Shown here one piece after another: positions 17,932 through 25,467 of a DNA stretch of 64,000 bases. This stretch comes from Actinacidiphila yeochonensis CN732 (GTDB lineage: Bacteria > Actinomycetota > Actinomycetes > Streptomycetales > Streptomycetaceae). The DNA lies in NCBI RefSeq assembly GCF_000745345.1, contig NZ_JQNR01000005.1, forward strand, positions 1,984,001 to 2,048,000, in the 5' to 3' direction. The position numbers and the translations under genes were made by a program. The first letter of the stretch is position 1, and each line of letters starts with the position of its first letter. The notes under the pieces were generated by a model, which saw only the letters and a list, made by a program, of their open reading frames with translations, did no database searches and was not told the DNA's origin.

Positions 17932-20145
17932 GTGGAGGAGTACGCGGGGCGGGTACTCGCCGATCGGTACCGGCTGCCCCGGCCGCCGGCCGACGAGTTC
18001 GAACTCGTCGAGACGCGCGCCTTCGACACCTACAGCGGCCAGGAGGTCCTGGTCCGCCAGGTGCTGCTGCCCGAGGTGGTCAGCGCCGAACTCCCCGGCG
18101 AGGAGAGCAGCGGCGGGACAGGCTCCGGCGGGGCGGGCGGGACGGAGGGCCTGGGCGAGAGCGCCCGGCGCGCCCTGGAGGCCGCGCGCACCGCCGCCGC
18201 CATCCCCGACCACCCGCGGCTGGTGCAGGTCTTCGACATCTTCGTCGAGGACGGCAGCCTGTGGATCGCCAGCGAACTGGTACCCGGCCGCCCGCTCGCC
18301 GCCCTGCTGGCCGAACGCCCGCTGGACGCCTTCCGCGCCGCCGAGGTCGCCTCCGACGTGCTGACCGCGCTGCGCGCCCTGCACGCCCACGGCTGGGTCC
18401 ACCGCAACGTCACCACCAGCACCGTGCTGGTCTGCGACGACGGCCGGGCGATGCTCGGCGGGCTGGCGGCCGGCGCCGCGCAGGAGGCGCTGTGCGGCTA
18501 CGACCCGCTGCCCGAGCAGGTGCTGGCCGGCGGCGCCGAACCCGACTGGCACGGCCCCAGGTCCGCCCTCGAACAGGAGCGGGCCCGGCAGAACCGCATC
18601 ACCGTGGTCGGCGCGGTCACCGAGCGGTGGGCGCCCGAACAGGCCCACGAGGTGCACGAGAACTGGCGGCTGTCCCCGCCGGTCGGCCCGGCCGCCGACC
18701 TGTGGGCGCTCGGCTCGCTGCTTTTCCGCACCGTCCAGGGCCACCCGCCCTACCCCGAGGACAACGCCGCCGAACTCGTCCAGCTGGTCTGCTCCGAGCC
18801 CCCGGCGTTCGCCGAGGACTGCGGCCCGCTGCGGCCCGTCGTCGAGTCGCTGCTGCGGCCCGACCCCGAGGAGCGGCCCGAGGCGGAGGAGCTGGGCGGC
18901 TGGCTCCGCTCGCTGGTGCGCGCCGCGCCCGAACCGGAACTCGGCACCGACACCGTCCAGGTGCCCACCGACCCGGAGAAGCTCCCGGTCAAGCGGCGCC
19001 GTGGTGAGCTGGTGCGGCGACGGCGCCGGTCGGCCGCTGCTGCTGCCGCCTCCGCTGCCGCCGCGGACGGCTCCGCGCACCGGCGGCACGCCCGTGGCAA
19101 GCAGGCCCGCCAGGGCCGGCCGCCGAAGGCGTCCGGCGGCACGGCCGCGGCCCCCTTCGAGGAGGACGGGGCAGCCGTCGCGCCGGCCGTCGCACCGGTG
19201 GAGCCGGACTTCGAGCCGCGGTCGACCTTCGAGCCGCGGTCGTCCTTCGAGTCCCGCCCCGCGAAGGAGCCCAAGCCCGCCCGGGTGCCCAGGCCGAAGT
19301 CGGCCGCGCGCACCGCGGCCTTCGGGTCCGGGCCGGCCGCCGACCGCGGCTACGTCCACGAGGAGGACGTGGTCTACCGCCGCCCGGGCGGCAGCGGCGA
19401 GGAAACGTCCCCGCGCCGGCTCGGCCTGCGCCTGGTCGTGGCGGTGCTGCTGATCCTCGCCGCTGTTCTGGTCTACGCGCTGCTGGTGATGCCGCACCGC
19501 GGCGGGTCCGGCTCCGGCGCCCAGCCCGACCGCTCGGTGCCCGCGCGGATGTCCGGCGGCGACGAGGGCAAGGGCGGCGCCACGACAGCCGCCACGGCCC
19601 CGCCCTCGACCTCGTCCTCCTCGTCTTCGGCTCCCTCCTCGGCGCCCTCGTCGGCCCCGTCCGCTGGGGCACCGGCCGGAGGCGGCGGCACCTCGCCCGC
19701 CGCCGGGTACACGCTGCGGCACGACTCGGCGGGCTTCACCGTCGCCGTCCGGGCCGGCTGGGCCCGCACCGGCCGCAACGCCAAGGACCAGGTCGGCTTC
19801 TCCGGCGACGGCGTGCAGATGACGGTCGTCCCCGGTCGCGACGCGTCCTCGCACTACGGCAGCGACCCGGTCGCCTACCAGCTGGACGAAGCCGAGCTGG
19901 CCCCCTTCCGCGCCTCCTCGTGGTCCTCCGCCTCCGGGCTCCAGTCGCTCACCGTCGACGGCCACCCGGCCGCCGAGGGCGAGTACACCTACCGCGACGA
20001 CAGCGGCCAGAGCGTGTACGCCTGCAACCTCGCGGTCCTGGTGGACGGGAAGTACCACGTCATCCTCGTCGCCGGCCCGGACACCCAGAGCCTCCTCGTC
20101 CAGCAGGCGTTCGACCAGGCCGTGCAGACCTACCACGCGGGCTGA
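17932..20145 (+). CDS. Membrane pseudokinase (Ser/Thr kinase paralogue 3)
   Basis: 737 residues from the GTG at 17932. The kinase fold is readable, but the residues needed for catalysis are replaced: no glycine loop, R42 in place of the VAIK lysine (VLVRQV), HRN with N159 instead of HRD, and GGL (176-178) instead of DFG. The C-lobe (ADLWALGSLLFRTVQGHPPY) is well kept. A basic/Ala-rich cytoplasmic linker with EPRS(S/T)FE repeats, one membrane helix (about 500-520) and an extracytoplasmic domain (AGFTVAVRAGWAR) follow. It probably regulates or scaffolds kinases 1 and 2. Confidence 0.88.
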   Translation: MEEYAGRVLADRYRLPRPPADEFELVETRAFDTYSGQEVLVRQVLLPEVVSAELPGEESSGGTGSGGAGGTEGLGESARRALEAARTAAAIPDHPRLVQVFDIFVEDGSLWIASELVPGRPLAALLAERPLDAFRAAEVASDVLTALRALHAHGWVHRNVTTSTVLVCDDGRAMLGGLAAGAAQEALCGYDPLPEQVLAGGAEPDWHGPRSALEQERARQNRITVVGAVTERWAPEQAHEVHENWRLSPPVGPAADLWALGSLLFRTVQGHPPYPEDNAAELVQLVCSEPPAFAEDCGPLRPVVESLLRPDPEERPEAEELGGWLRSLVRAAPEPELGTDTVQVPTDPEKLPVKRRRGELVRRRRRSAAAAAASAAAADGSAHRRHARGKQARQGRPPKASGGTAAAPFEEDGAAVAPAVAPVEPDFEPRSTFEPRSSFESRPAKEPKPARVPRPKSAARTAAFGSGPAADRGYVHEEDVVYRRPGGSGEETSPRRLGLRLVVAVLLILAAVLVYALLVMPHRGGSGSGAQPDRSVPARMSGGDEGKGGATTAATAPPSTSSSSSSAPSSAPSSAPSAGAPAGGGGTSPAAGYTLRHDSAGFTVAVRAGWARTGRNAKDQVGFSGDGVQMTVVPGRDASSHYGSDPVAYQLDEAELAPFRASSWSSASGLQSLTVDGHPAAEGEYTYRDDSGQSVYACNLAVLVDGKYHVILVAGPDTQSLLVQQAFDQAVQTYHAG

Positions 20146-20368
20146 CACCGCCGCCCGGCGCGGACGCCCACCGGCCCCGCGCCGGACGCCCACCGGCCCC
20201 GCGCCGGGCGGGCGCCGGCTGCGCGCGGGTGGTGCGCAGGTGGTGCGCCGGTGTGACCAGGGTGAACGCGTACGCCGCCAGCCGGGACTGGCGTGGTTGC
20301 ACACTCCACCGAGAAAAAGGCTACCGACAGGTAGCCCCCGGCGTCCGCTCCGCCGTACCCTCACCGGC

Positions 20369-22132
20369 ATGACGGACTCGAGGGATTCGAGGGATTCGAG
20401 GAACTCCGCGCAGCCGACCTCGCCGTCGGTGCCAGGCGCACCCGGCTCCGGCGACGGCCTCCCCGGCAGCCCCGGCGACGGCCTCACCAGCGACGCCGGC
20501 GCCCCCTCCGGAGACGGCACCCCCTCCGGAGACGGCAAGCCGGTCGGCGCCGGCAACCCCGTCGCGCCCGCGCCCGCGACCGCGCGCGGCCCCCGCGACG
20601 TGGTCACCCCCGACCTGGTCGCCCGCCTGACCAGAGGCGTGATCGGCTCCGGCACCACGTTCAATCACACCCCGCTCACCGGCGGGACTCTTGCCGAACT
20701 CCCCGAGAGCAGCCCGCGGGAGGTCGCTGAGGCGTTCGAACGGGCTCGCCGGGCGCAGGCCGGATGGGCGGCCCGCCCGGTCCGCGAACGCGCCCGCGTC
20801 CTGCTGCGCTTCCACGACCTGCTGCTGGGTCGGCAGGCCGAGGTGCTGGACCTGATCCAGCTGGAGACGGGCAAGGCCCGGCTGCACGCCCACGAGGAGG
20901 TGCAGGTCGTGGCGATGGGCGCCCGGCACTACGGCCTCAGGGCGCCCTCCTACCTCGGCCCGCGCCGCCACTCCGGCGCCCTGCCGGTGCTCACCAAGGT
21001 CGTCGAGGTGCGCCAGCCGCGCGGCGTCGTCGGGCACATCGCACCCTGGAACTACCCGCTGGAGCTGTCCATCGGCGACGCCCTGCCCGCGCTCGTGGCC
21101 GGCAACGCCGTGGTGATGAAGCCCGACACCGAGACCGCGCTGACCGCGCTGTGGGCGCGCCGGCTGCTGATCGAGGCCGGGCTGCCCGAGGACGTCTGGC
21201 AGATCGTCATCGGCGACGGCCCGGTGGTGGGCCCCGCGGTGGTCGAGCACGCCGACTACGTCACCTTCACCGGCTCCACCCGGGTCGGCCGGGAGATCGC
21301 CAGGACCGCCGCCGGGCGGCTGGTCGGCGCCTCCCTCGAACTCGGCGGCAAGAACCCGCTGCTGGTCCTCCACGACGCCGACCTGGACCGGGCGGCCGAG
21401 GGCGCGGTGCGGGCCTGCTTCGCCTCCGCCGGGCAGCTGTGCATCTCCATCGAGCGGCTCTTCGTCCACGAGTCCGTGGCCGAGGAGTTCACCGCCAGGC
21501 TCGTCGAGCGCGCCCGAGCGATCCGGCTCGGCACCGCGCTCGCGTACGGCGCCGGGATGGGATCGCTGGCGGGGGAGCGGCAGTTGGCCGCCGTCACCCG
21601 GCACGTGGAGGAGGCCCGCGAGAAGGGCGCCACCGTCCTCACCGGCGGCCGCCACCGCCCCGACATCGGCCCCTACGTCTACGAGCCGACCGTCCTGGAG
21701 GGCGTCGAGGCGCCGATGGCGGTGTGCGCCGAGGAGACCTTCGGCCCCGTCGTGTCCCTCTACCGCTTCCATGACGAGGACGAGGCGGTGCGGCGCGCCA
21801 ACGCCAGCCCCTACGGCCTCAACTCCAGCGTGTGGACGCGCGACACCCGCCGCGGCGCCCGCGTCGCGGCCCGGCTGCGCACCGGCACCGTCAACGTCAA
21901 CGAGGCGTACGCGGCGGCCTACGGCACCGTTCGCGCGCCCATGGGCGGCATGAAGGAGTCCGGGCTGGGCCGCCGGCACGGCAGCGAGGGCATCCTCAAG
22001 TACACCGAGGCGCAGACCGTGGCCACCCAGCGGCTGGCCCCGCTGGCACCGGCGTTCGGCATGGACGACGAGGCGTACGCGCGCCTGCTCAGCCGCGCGC
22101 TGCGGCTGATGAAGGGCCTGCGTATCCCCTGA
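20369..22132 (+). CDS. Succinate-semialdehyde dehydrogenase-type aldehyde dehydrogenase
   Basis: 587 residues from the ATG at 20369. An ~80-residue Gly/Ser/Asp-rich N-terminus (DSRDSRDSRNS...) precedes a complete ALDH domain. Key residues: Asn in APWNYPLE, the general base E324 in LELGGKNP, and the nucleophile C358 in GQLCIS. Similarity in memory is to GabD2-type NADP+ succinate-semialdehyde dehydrogenases, which turn succinic semialdehyde into succinate. The GMC oxidoreductase gene follows 112 nt downstream, a common actinobacterial pairing, suggesting one substrate route. Confidence 0.88.
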   Translation: MTDSRDSRDSRNSAQPTSPSVPGAPGSGDGLPGSPGDGLTSDAGAPSGDGTPSGDGKPVGAGNPVAPAPATARGPRDVVTPDLVARLTRGVIGSGTTFNHTPLTGGTLAELPESSPREVAEAFERARRAQAGWAARPVRERARVLLRFHDLLLGRQAEVLDLIQLETGKARLHAHEEVQVVAMGARHYGLRAPSYLGPRRHSGALPVLTKVVEVRQPRGVVGHIAPWNYPLELSIGDALPALVAGNAVVMKPDTETALTALWARRLLIEAGLPEDVWQIVIGDGPVVGPAVVEHADYVTFTGSTRVGREIARTAAGRLVGASLELGGKNPLLVLHDADLDRAAEGAVRACFASAGQLCISIERLFVHESVAEEFTARLVERARAIRLGTALAYGAGMGSLAGERQLAAVTRHVEEAREKGATVLTGGRHRPDIGPYVYEPTVLEGVEAPMAVCAEETFGPVVSLYRFHDEDEAVRRANASPYGLNSSVWTRDTRRGARVAARLRTGTVNVNEAYAAAYGTVRAPMGGMKESGLGRRHGSEGILKYTEAQTVATQRLAPLAPAFGMDDEAYARLLSRALRLMKGLRIP

Positions 22133-22135
22133 CGG

Positions 22136-22185
22136 CCCCGAAGTCCTGAGGTCCTGGCGGCCCCGAGGTCCTGAGGTCCTGGCGG
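22136..22185. repeat. 25-bp tandem repeat, two copies
   Basis: Units 22136-22160 and 22161-22185 differ at one position; each contains AGGTCCTGGCGG. They lie between the aldehyde dehydrogenase stop and the GMC gene. Purpose unknown. Confidence 0.85.
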
Positions 22186-22244
22186 CCCCGACTGCCCGTC
22201 GGCCGAACCGATCGTATGACCCGTACGACCCTGCGGAGGAGCAC

Positions 22245-24230
22245 GTGGCACAGGACGACGAGGACCTGACCGCGAACGGCGGCCCGGGAACGGGGAACGC
22301 CACCGCGCCGGACGGCAGGCCCGGGCCCGCCGTGGAGGGGCCCGACGGTGCAGAGGAATCCGACGGCTCCGACGGCTCCGACGGGGCCGACAGTTCCGAC
22401 GGGTTCGACTACGACGTGCTCGTCGTCGGCTCCGGCTTCGGCGGTGCGGTCGCGGCACTGCGGCTGACCGAGAAGGGCTACCGGGTGGGCGTCCTGGAGG
22501 CCGGCCGCCGCTTCGCCCGCGACGAGCTGCCCAGGAACTCCTGGGACGTGCGCAACTACCTGTGGGCACCGTCCCTCGGCCTCTACGGCATCCAGCGCAT
22601 CCACGTGCTGGGCAAGGTGCTGGTACTGGCCGGCGCGGGCGTCGGCGGCGGCTCCCTCAACTACGCCAACACCCTCTACGTGCCGCCCGCCGCCTTCTTC
22701 CAGGACCGGCAGTGGGGTGCCGTGACGGACTGGCGGGAGGAGCTGGCGCCCTACTACGACCAGGCCGAGCGGATGCTCGGAGTGCGGCTGAACCCCACGC
22801 TCACCCCCTCTGACGTGCACCTGCGGGCGGCGGCCGAGCGGATGGGCGTCGGCGACACCTTCCACCTCGCACCGGTCGGCGTGTTCTACGGCGACGGCCA
22901 GGACGCCGACGGCACCGCCAAGGGCGCGCCCGGCACGGAGGTGCCCGACCCGTACTTCGGCGGGGCCGGGCCGTCCCGCCGGGCCTGCACCGAGTGCGGG
23001 GAGTGCATGACGGGCTGCCGGCACGGCGCCAAGAACACCCTCAACGAGAACTACCTGTACCTCGCCGAGCGGGCCGGCGCCGTCGTCCACCCGATGACGA
23101 CGGTGACCGCGGTGACCGAGGACTCCGGCGGGGACGCCTCCTCCGGGGTGGGTTCCGGTGGGGGCCCATCCCGGGCCGAAGGCTCCGGGGGAGGCTACCT
23201 GGTCACGACGGTTCCCACCGAGGGCCGTCGCAAGGGGCGCGGACGGGTGCTGCGGGCCCGTCAGGTGGTGCTCGCCGCCGGCACCTACGGCACGCAGACG
23301 CTGCTGCACACGATGCGCGACACCGGGCGACTGCCGGGCGTCTCGGCCCGGCTCGGCGAGCTGACCCGCACCAACTCCGAGGCGCTGGTGGGCGCCCAGA
23401 CCACCCCGCGCCGCTACCGCGAGGCCCACCCCGGTGCCGAAGGGCCCGACTTCACCCGCGGCGTGGCCATCACCTCCTCGGTGCACCCCAACGACCACAC
23501 CCACATCGAGCCGGTCCGCTACGGCCGCGGCTCCAACGCGATGGGCACCCTGTCGGTGATGGCGGTACCCCACCGGGGACGGCTGCCGCGCTGGGCCGAG
23601 TTCGCGGCCGGCTATCTGCGCCATCCGCTGACCGGGCTGCGGTCGCTGTCCAACCACCGCTGGTCGGAGCGGACCATCATCGGGCTGGTGATGCAGACCA
23701 ACGACAACTCGCTGACCACCTACCTGCGGACCAAGGCCCCCGGACGCGGCCTGCTCACCGCCCGGCAGGGCCACGGCACCCCCAACCCGGTGCACGTCCC
23801 GGAGGGCGCCGAGGCGGCGCGGCTGATCGCGGAGGAGATCAACGGGTTCGCCGGGAGCAACGTCGGCGAGGCCACGGACCGCCCGATGACGGCGCACTTC
23901 CTCGGCGGCTGCCCGATCGGCGAGGACGCCGAGCACGGCGTGATCGACCCCTACCACCGGCTCTACGGGTACCCCGGCATCCACGTGGTGGACGGTTCGG
24001 CGGTCTCGGCCAACCTGGGCGTGAACCCCGCGCTGACCATCACCGCGCAGGCCGAGCGGGCGATGGCGCTGTGGCCGAACAAGGGGGAGGCGGACACGCG
24101 GCCGGGCCAGGGCGCGGAGTACCGCAGGGTCGCCGCGGTGGCACCCCTCGCCCCGGCCGTGCCGGAAGAGGCGTTCGGCGCGCTGCGGCTCCCGTTCCTG
24201 CCGGTCCCCGAAGTGCCCAAAACGCCCTGA
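22245..24230 (+). CDS. GMC family FAD oxidoreductase
   Basis: 661 residues from the GTG at 22245, with GGAGGA 5 nt upstream. An acidic Ser/Asp/Gly-rich N-terminus (to residue ~55) precedes the FAD motif VLVVGSGFGGAVAALRL. The GMC signature and the C-terminal VVDGSAVSANLGVNPALTI (FAD contact) are intact. A C-x2-C-x2-C-x3-C cluster (C248, C251, C254, C258) sits in the insert and looks like a 4Fe-4S ligand set. The family resembles cholesterol-oxidase-like enzymes, but the substrate cannot be inferred. Probably co-transcribed with the aldehyde dehydrogenase upstream: an alcohol-to-aldehyde-to-acid order is possible. Confidence 0.88.
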   Translation: MAQDDEDLTANGGPGTGNATAPDGRPGPAVEGPDGAEESDGSDGSDGADSSDGFDYDVLVVGSGFGGAVAALRLTEKGYRVGVLEAGRRFARDELPRNSWDVRNYLWAPSLGLYGIQRIHVLGKVLVLAGAGVGGGSLNYANTLYVPPAAFFQDRQWGAVTDWREELAPYYDQAERMLGVRLNPTLTPSDVHLRAAAERMGVGDTFHLAPVGVFYGDGQDADGTAKGAPGTEVPDPYFGGAGPSRRACTECGECMTGCRHGAKNTLNENYLYLAERAGAVVHPMTTVTAVTEDSGGDASSGVGSGGGPSRAEGSGGGYLVTTVPTEGRRKGRGRVLRARQVVLAAGTYGTQTLLHTMRDTGRLPGVSARLGELTRTNSEALVGAQTTPRRYREAHPGAEGPDFTRGVAITSSVHPNDHTHIEPVRYGRGSNAMGTLSVMAVPHRGRLPRWAEFAAGYLRHPLTGLRSLSNHRWSERTIIGLVMQTNDNSLTTYLRTKAPGRGLLTARQGHGTPNPVHVPEGAEAARLIAEEINGFAGSNVGEATDRPMTAHFLGGCPIGEDAEHGVIDPYHRLYGYPGIHVVDGSAVSANLGVNPALTITAQAERAMALWPNKGEADTRPGQGAEYRRVAAVAPLAPAVPEEAFGALRLPFLPVPEVPKTP

Positions 24231-24654
24231 ACGTCCCGAACAGGCTGTAACGTGGCTCTCGCTCGCAGAGCGGCCGGCCCCAGGCGTCCCCGAGGACCGA
24301 CCGCCTCTTTGACGTCGTGACCGGGCTGCTGTCCCCTGCCGTCCGGCCACTCCACCGGTGCGAGGTCCCACGGCGCCCGCATCACTGCGAGCGCCTCATC
24401 GCACCGGACAACACCCCGCCCAGCTGCGTCTGGGCGGTGTCATTCCACGCGTGGTGTTGGGTGACCGCCCCTGGCTGGCACGGACACCACGTCCAACGAA
24501 GCGCCCGCGGGCGGGTCACGTGCCGTTCGGGTGATCCTTTCCGAACAGGCCGCGGCCCGGCCTCGGAGGAGCCGGCGGGTGGCCCCCTGGCCGGGGCCGC
24601 CGGCCCTTCTGCGCCGCCGGCCCCTGTACCGCGGACTCTTCTGCGCCGCGGGCC
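24231..24654. other. Convergent intergenic region
   Basis: 424 nt between the GMC and chorismate mutase stops, with no gene seen. It holds the hairpin at 24410-24441, a CCACGCGTGG palindrome (24445-24454) and two direct copies of GCCGCCGGCCC near 24598-24630. Confidence 0.6.
24410..24441. terminator. Terminator-like hairpin between convergent genes
   Basis: CGCCCAG pairs with CTGGGCG around a 6-nt loop, and the stem extends with ACACC/GGTGT across a 2-nt bulge. Placement between convergent genes supports termination. Confidence 0.5.
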
Positions 24655-25110
24655 TCAGATCCGGCCGCGGCCCAGCTCCAGCAGCGTCATGGCCAGCGGG
24701 GTGCCGGCGCGGCCGAGCGCCTCGCCGTACGTCCGCAGCACCTCCATCTCACGGGCCAGGTGCACCCGCGGACCGCCGGCGCCCATCCGCGCCCGCTGTA
24801 CCTCGGCGGAGACGGCGCAGCGCTGCTGGACGAGCTCGATGATCCGGGCGTCGATCGCGTCGATGCGCTGCCGGGCCTCGGCGATGACGCTGTCGGGGTC
24901 GGTGGCCGGGCCCTGCTGCTCGGGGGCCGCTGCGGCTTCGGACGCTGCTGCCGGTGCTGCTGCCGGACGGGCTTCCAGCGTGGCTTCCGGAGCGGCGGGC
25001 GCAGGCTCGGTGCCGGTGCCGGTGCCGGTGCCGGTGCCGGTGCCGGTGCCGGTGCCGGTGTGGGCGTCGGTGTGGGTGTGGGCGTCGGACAGGGTCTCGG
25101 GCTCGGACAC
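24655..25110 (-). CDS. aroQ: Chorismate mutase (AroQ-delta, MtCM type)
   Basis: 151 residues from the GTG at 25110 (GAGGAG upstream). The last ~85 residues are an all-helical AroQ domain (RQRIDAIDARIIELVQQR, then RARMGAGGPRVHLAREMEV) and end in LLELGRGRI. The GG-R-REM pattern and the terminal LGRGR match the mycobacterial intracellular enzyme, whose C-terminus docks on DAHP synthase for activation; by inference this one does the same. It turns chorismate into prephenate for Phe and Tyr. The N-terminal ~65 residues are low complexity, with a Gly-Thr run from a hexanucleotide repeat. A leader-peptide attenuator lies upstream. Confidence 0.92.
   Translation of the reverse strand: MSEPETLSDAHTHTDAHTGTGTGTGTGTGTGTGTEPAPAAPEATLEARPAAAPAAASEAAAAPEQQGPATDPDSVIAEARQRIDAIDARIIELVQQRCAVSAEVQRARMGAGGPRVHLAREMEVLRTYGEALGRAGTPLAMTLLELGRGRI
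25009..25056. repeat. Hexanucleotide microsatellite (GGTGCC)8 in coding sequence
   Basis: Eight perfect copies from 25009 to 25056 plus a partial ninth. Read on the minus strand they encode Gly-Thr repeats in the N-terminus of chorismate mutase. Length changes would stay in frame. Confidence 0.95.
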
Positions 25111-25170
25111 GGTGTGCTCCTCGGGTGTCGCGGAGGTCGCGACCCGGGTTGCCCGGCTCCGGAAAGCGCG

Positions 25171-25202
25171 AGGCGCCCCGGGCCGGGTGGCCTGGGGCGC
25201 CT
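25171..25202 (-). terminator. Attenuator terminator hairpin before chorismate mutase
   Basis: AGGCGCCCC (25171-25179) and GGGGCGCCT (25194-25202) form a perfect 9-bp stem; the 14-nt loop can add a GGCC/GGCC stem. On the minus strand it lies after the leader ORF and about 60 nt before the chorismate mutase GTG, the place for premature termination. The following minus-strand bases include CTTTCC but no long T-run. Confidence 0.75.
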
Positions 25203-25204
25203 GG

Positions 25205-25242
25205 TAGGTCGTCCTGCGTGTCAGCTCACGCGACGCGACCTA
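25205..25242 (-). promoter_or_regulatory. Alternative (antiterminator-like) hairpin
   Basis: TAGGTCG (25205-25211) pairs with CGACCTA (25236-25242), and inside it GCGTG (25216-25220) pairs with CACGC (25227-25231). It shares 5 nt with the hairpin at 25238-25271, so the two cannot form together. It ends 2 nt from the terminator stem, so exclusion of the terminator would have to be steric. Confidence 0.65.
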
Positions 25243-25295
25243 TGGCAGCCGGGCCAGCCGGTGCCATAGGTAAACGCGAAGGTGTACTGACGCAT
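25221..25295 (-). CDS. Aromatic leader peptide (24 aa) of chorismate mutase
   Basis: ATG at 25295, TGA at 25221-25223. The peptide starts MRQYTFAFTYGTGWPG: within the first 14 residues are Tyr4, Phe6, Phe8, Tyr10 and Trp14, the three end products beyond chorismate. The coding region overlaps a hairpin whose arms cover codons 9-12 and 17-20. No Shine-Dalgarno precedes it; a CATACT box ends 6 nt before the ATG, so it is probably leaderless. Role inferred: ribosome stalling at Phe/Tyr/Trp codons when these are scarce would change folding and allow read-through into chorismate mutase. Confidence 0.75.
   Translation of the reverse strand: MRQYTFAFTYGTGWPGCHRSRRVS
25238..25271 (-). promoter_or_regulatory. 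Leader hairpin 1:2 (pause hairpin)
   Basis: ACCTATGGCA (25238-25247) and TGCCATAGGT (25262-25271) form a perfect 10-bp stem, with an inner CCGG/CCGG pair. It lies inside the leader ORF, as in classical amino-acid attenuators. Confidence 0.75.
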
Positions 25296-25300
25296 GCGCA

Positions 25301-25338
25301 CAGTATGGACCACCGCCCTCCGCCCGGCGCAAGGGATG
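25301..25338 (-). promoter_or_regulatory. Candidate promoter of leader peptide/chorismate mutase
   Basis: On the minus strand TTGCGC, 19 nt, CATACT. Initiation 6-7 nt after CATACT would fall on the A of the leader ATG. The spacing is at the long end of the accepted range. Confidence 0.45.
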
Positions 25339-25467
25339 TGCGCGAAGGGCCGCACCTCCGGCGGGAGGACCCGTCGTCCGGCGCACCGGTAGACTCGGGA
25401 CCTGGTCCCCTCCAAAACCCCCGTACCGCCCGGTACCACTCCGGTACCACTCGCCGGAAGGCCGCAC

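Larger units (their letters stand above)
25111..25467. promoter_or_regulatory. Divergent chorismate mutase/guaA control region
   Basis: 357 nt. On the minus strand it holds a promoter candidate, a 24-codon aromatic leader ORF, two mutually exclusive hairpins and a terminator hairpin (each listed). The guaA side (25310-25467) shows a CGGAAGG ribosome site and repeated CGGTACCACT-type motifs at about 25431-25450 but no clear promoter. Confidence 0.8.

Noticed and set aside
22089-24371. Long minus-strand open frame over the GMC gene
   Set aside because: It mirrors the third-position bias of the real gene on the other strand, with no domain.
24445-24454. CCACGCGTGG palindrome as a binding site
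   Set aside because: Short, between convergent genes, and expected by chance in GC-rich DNA.
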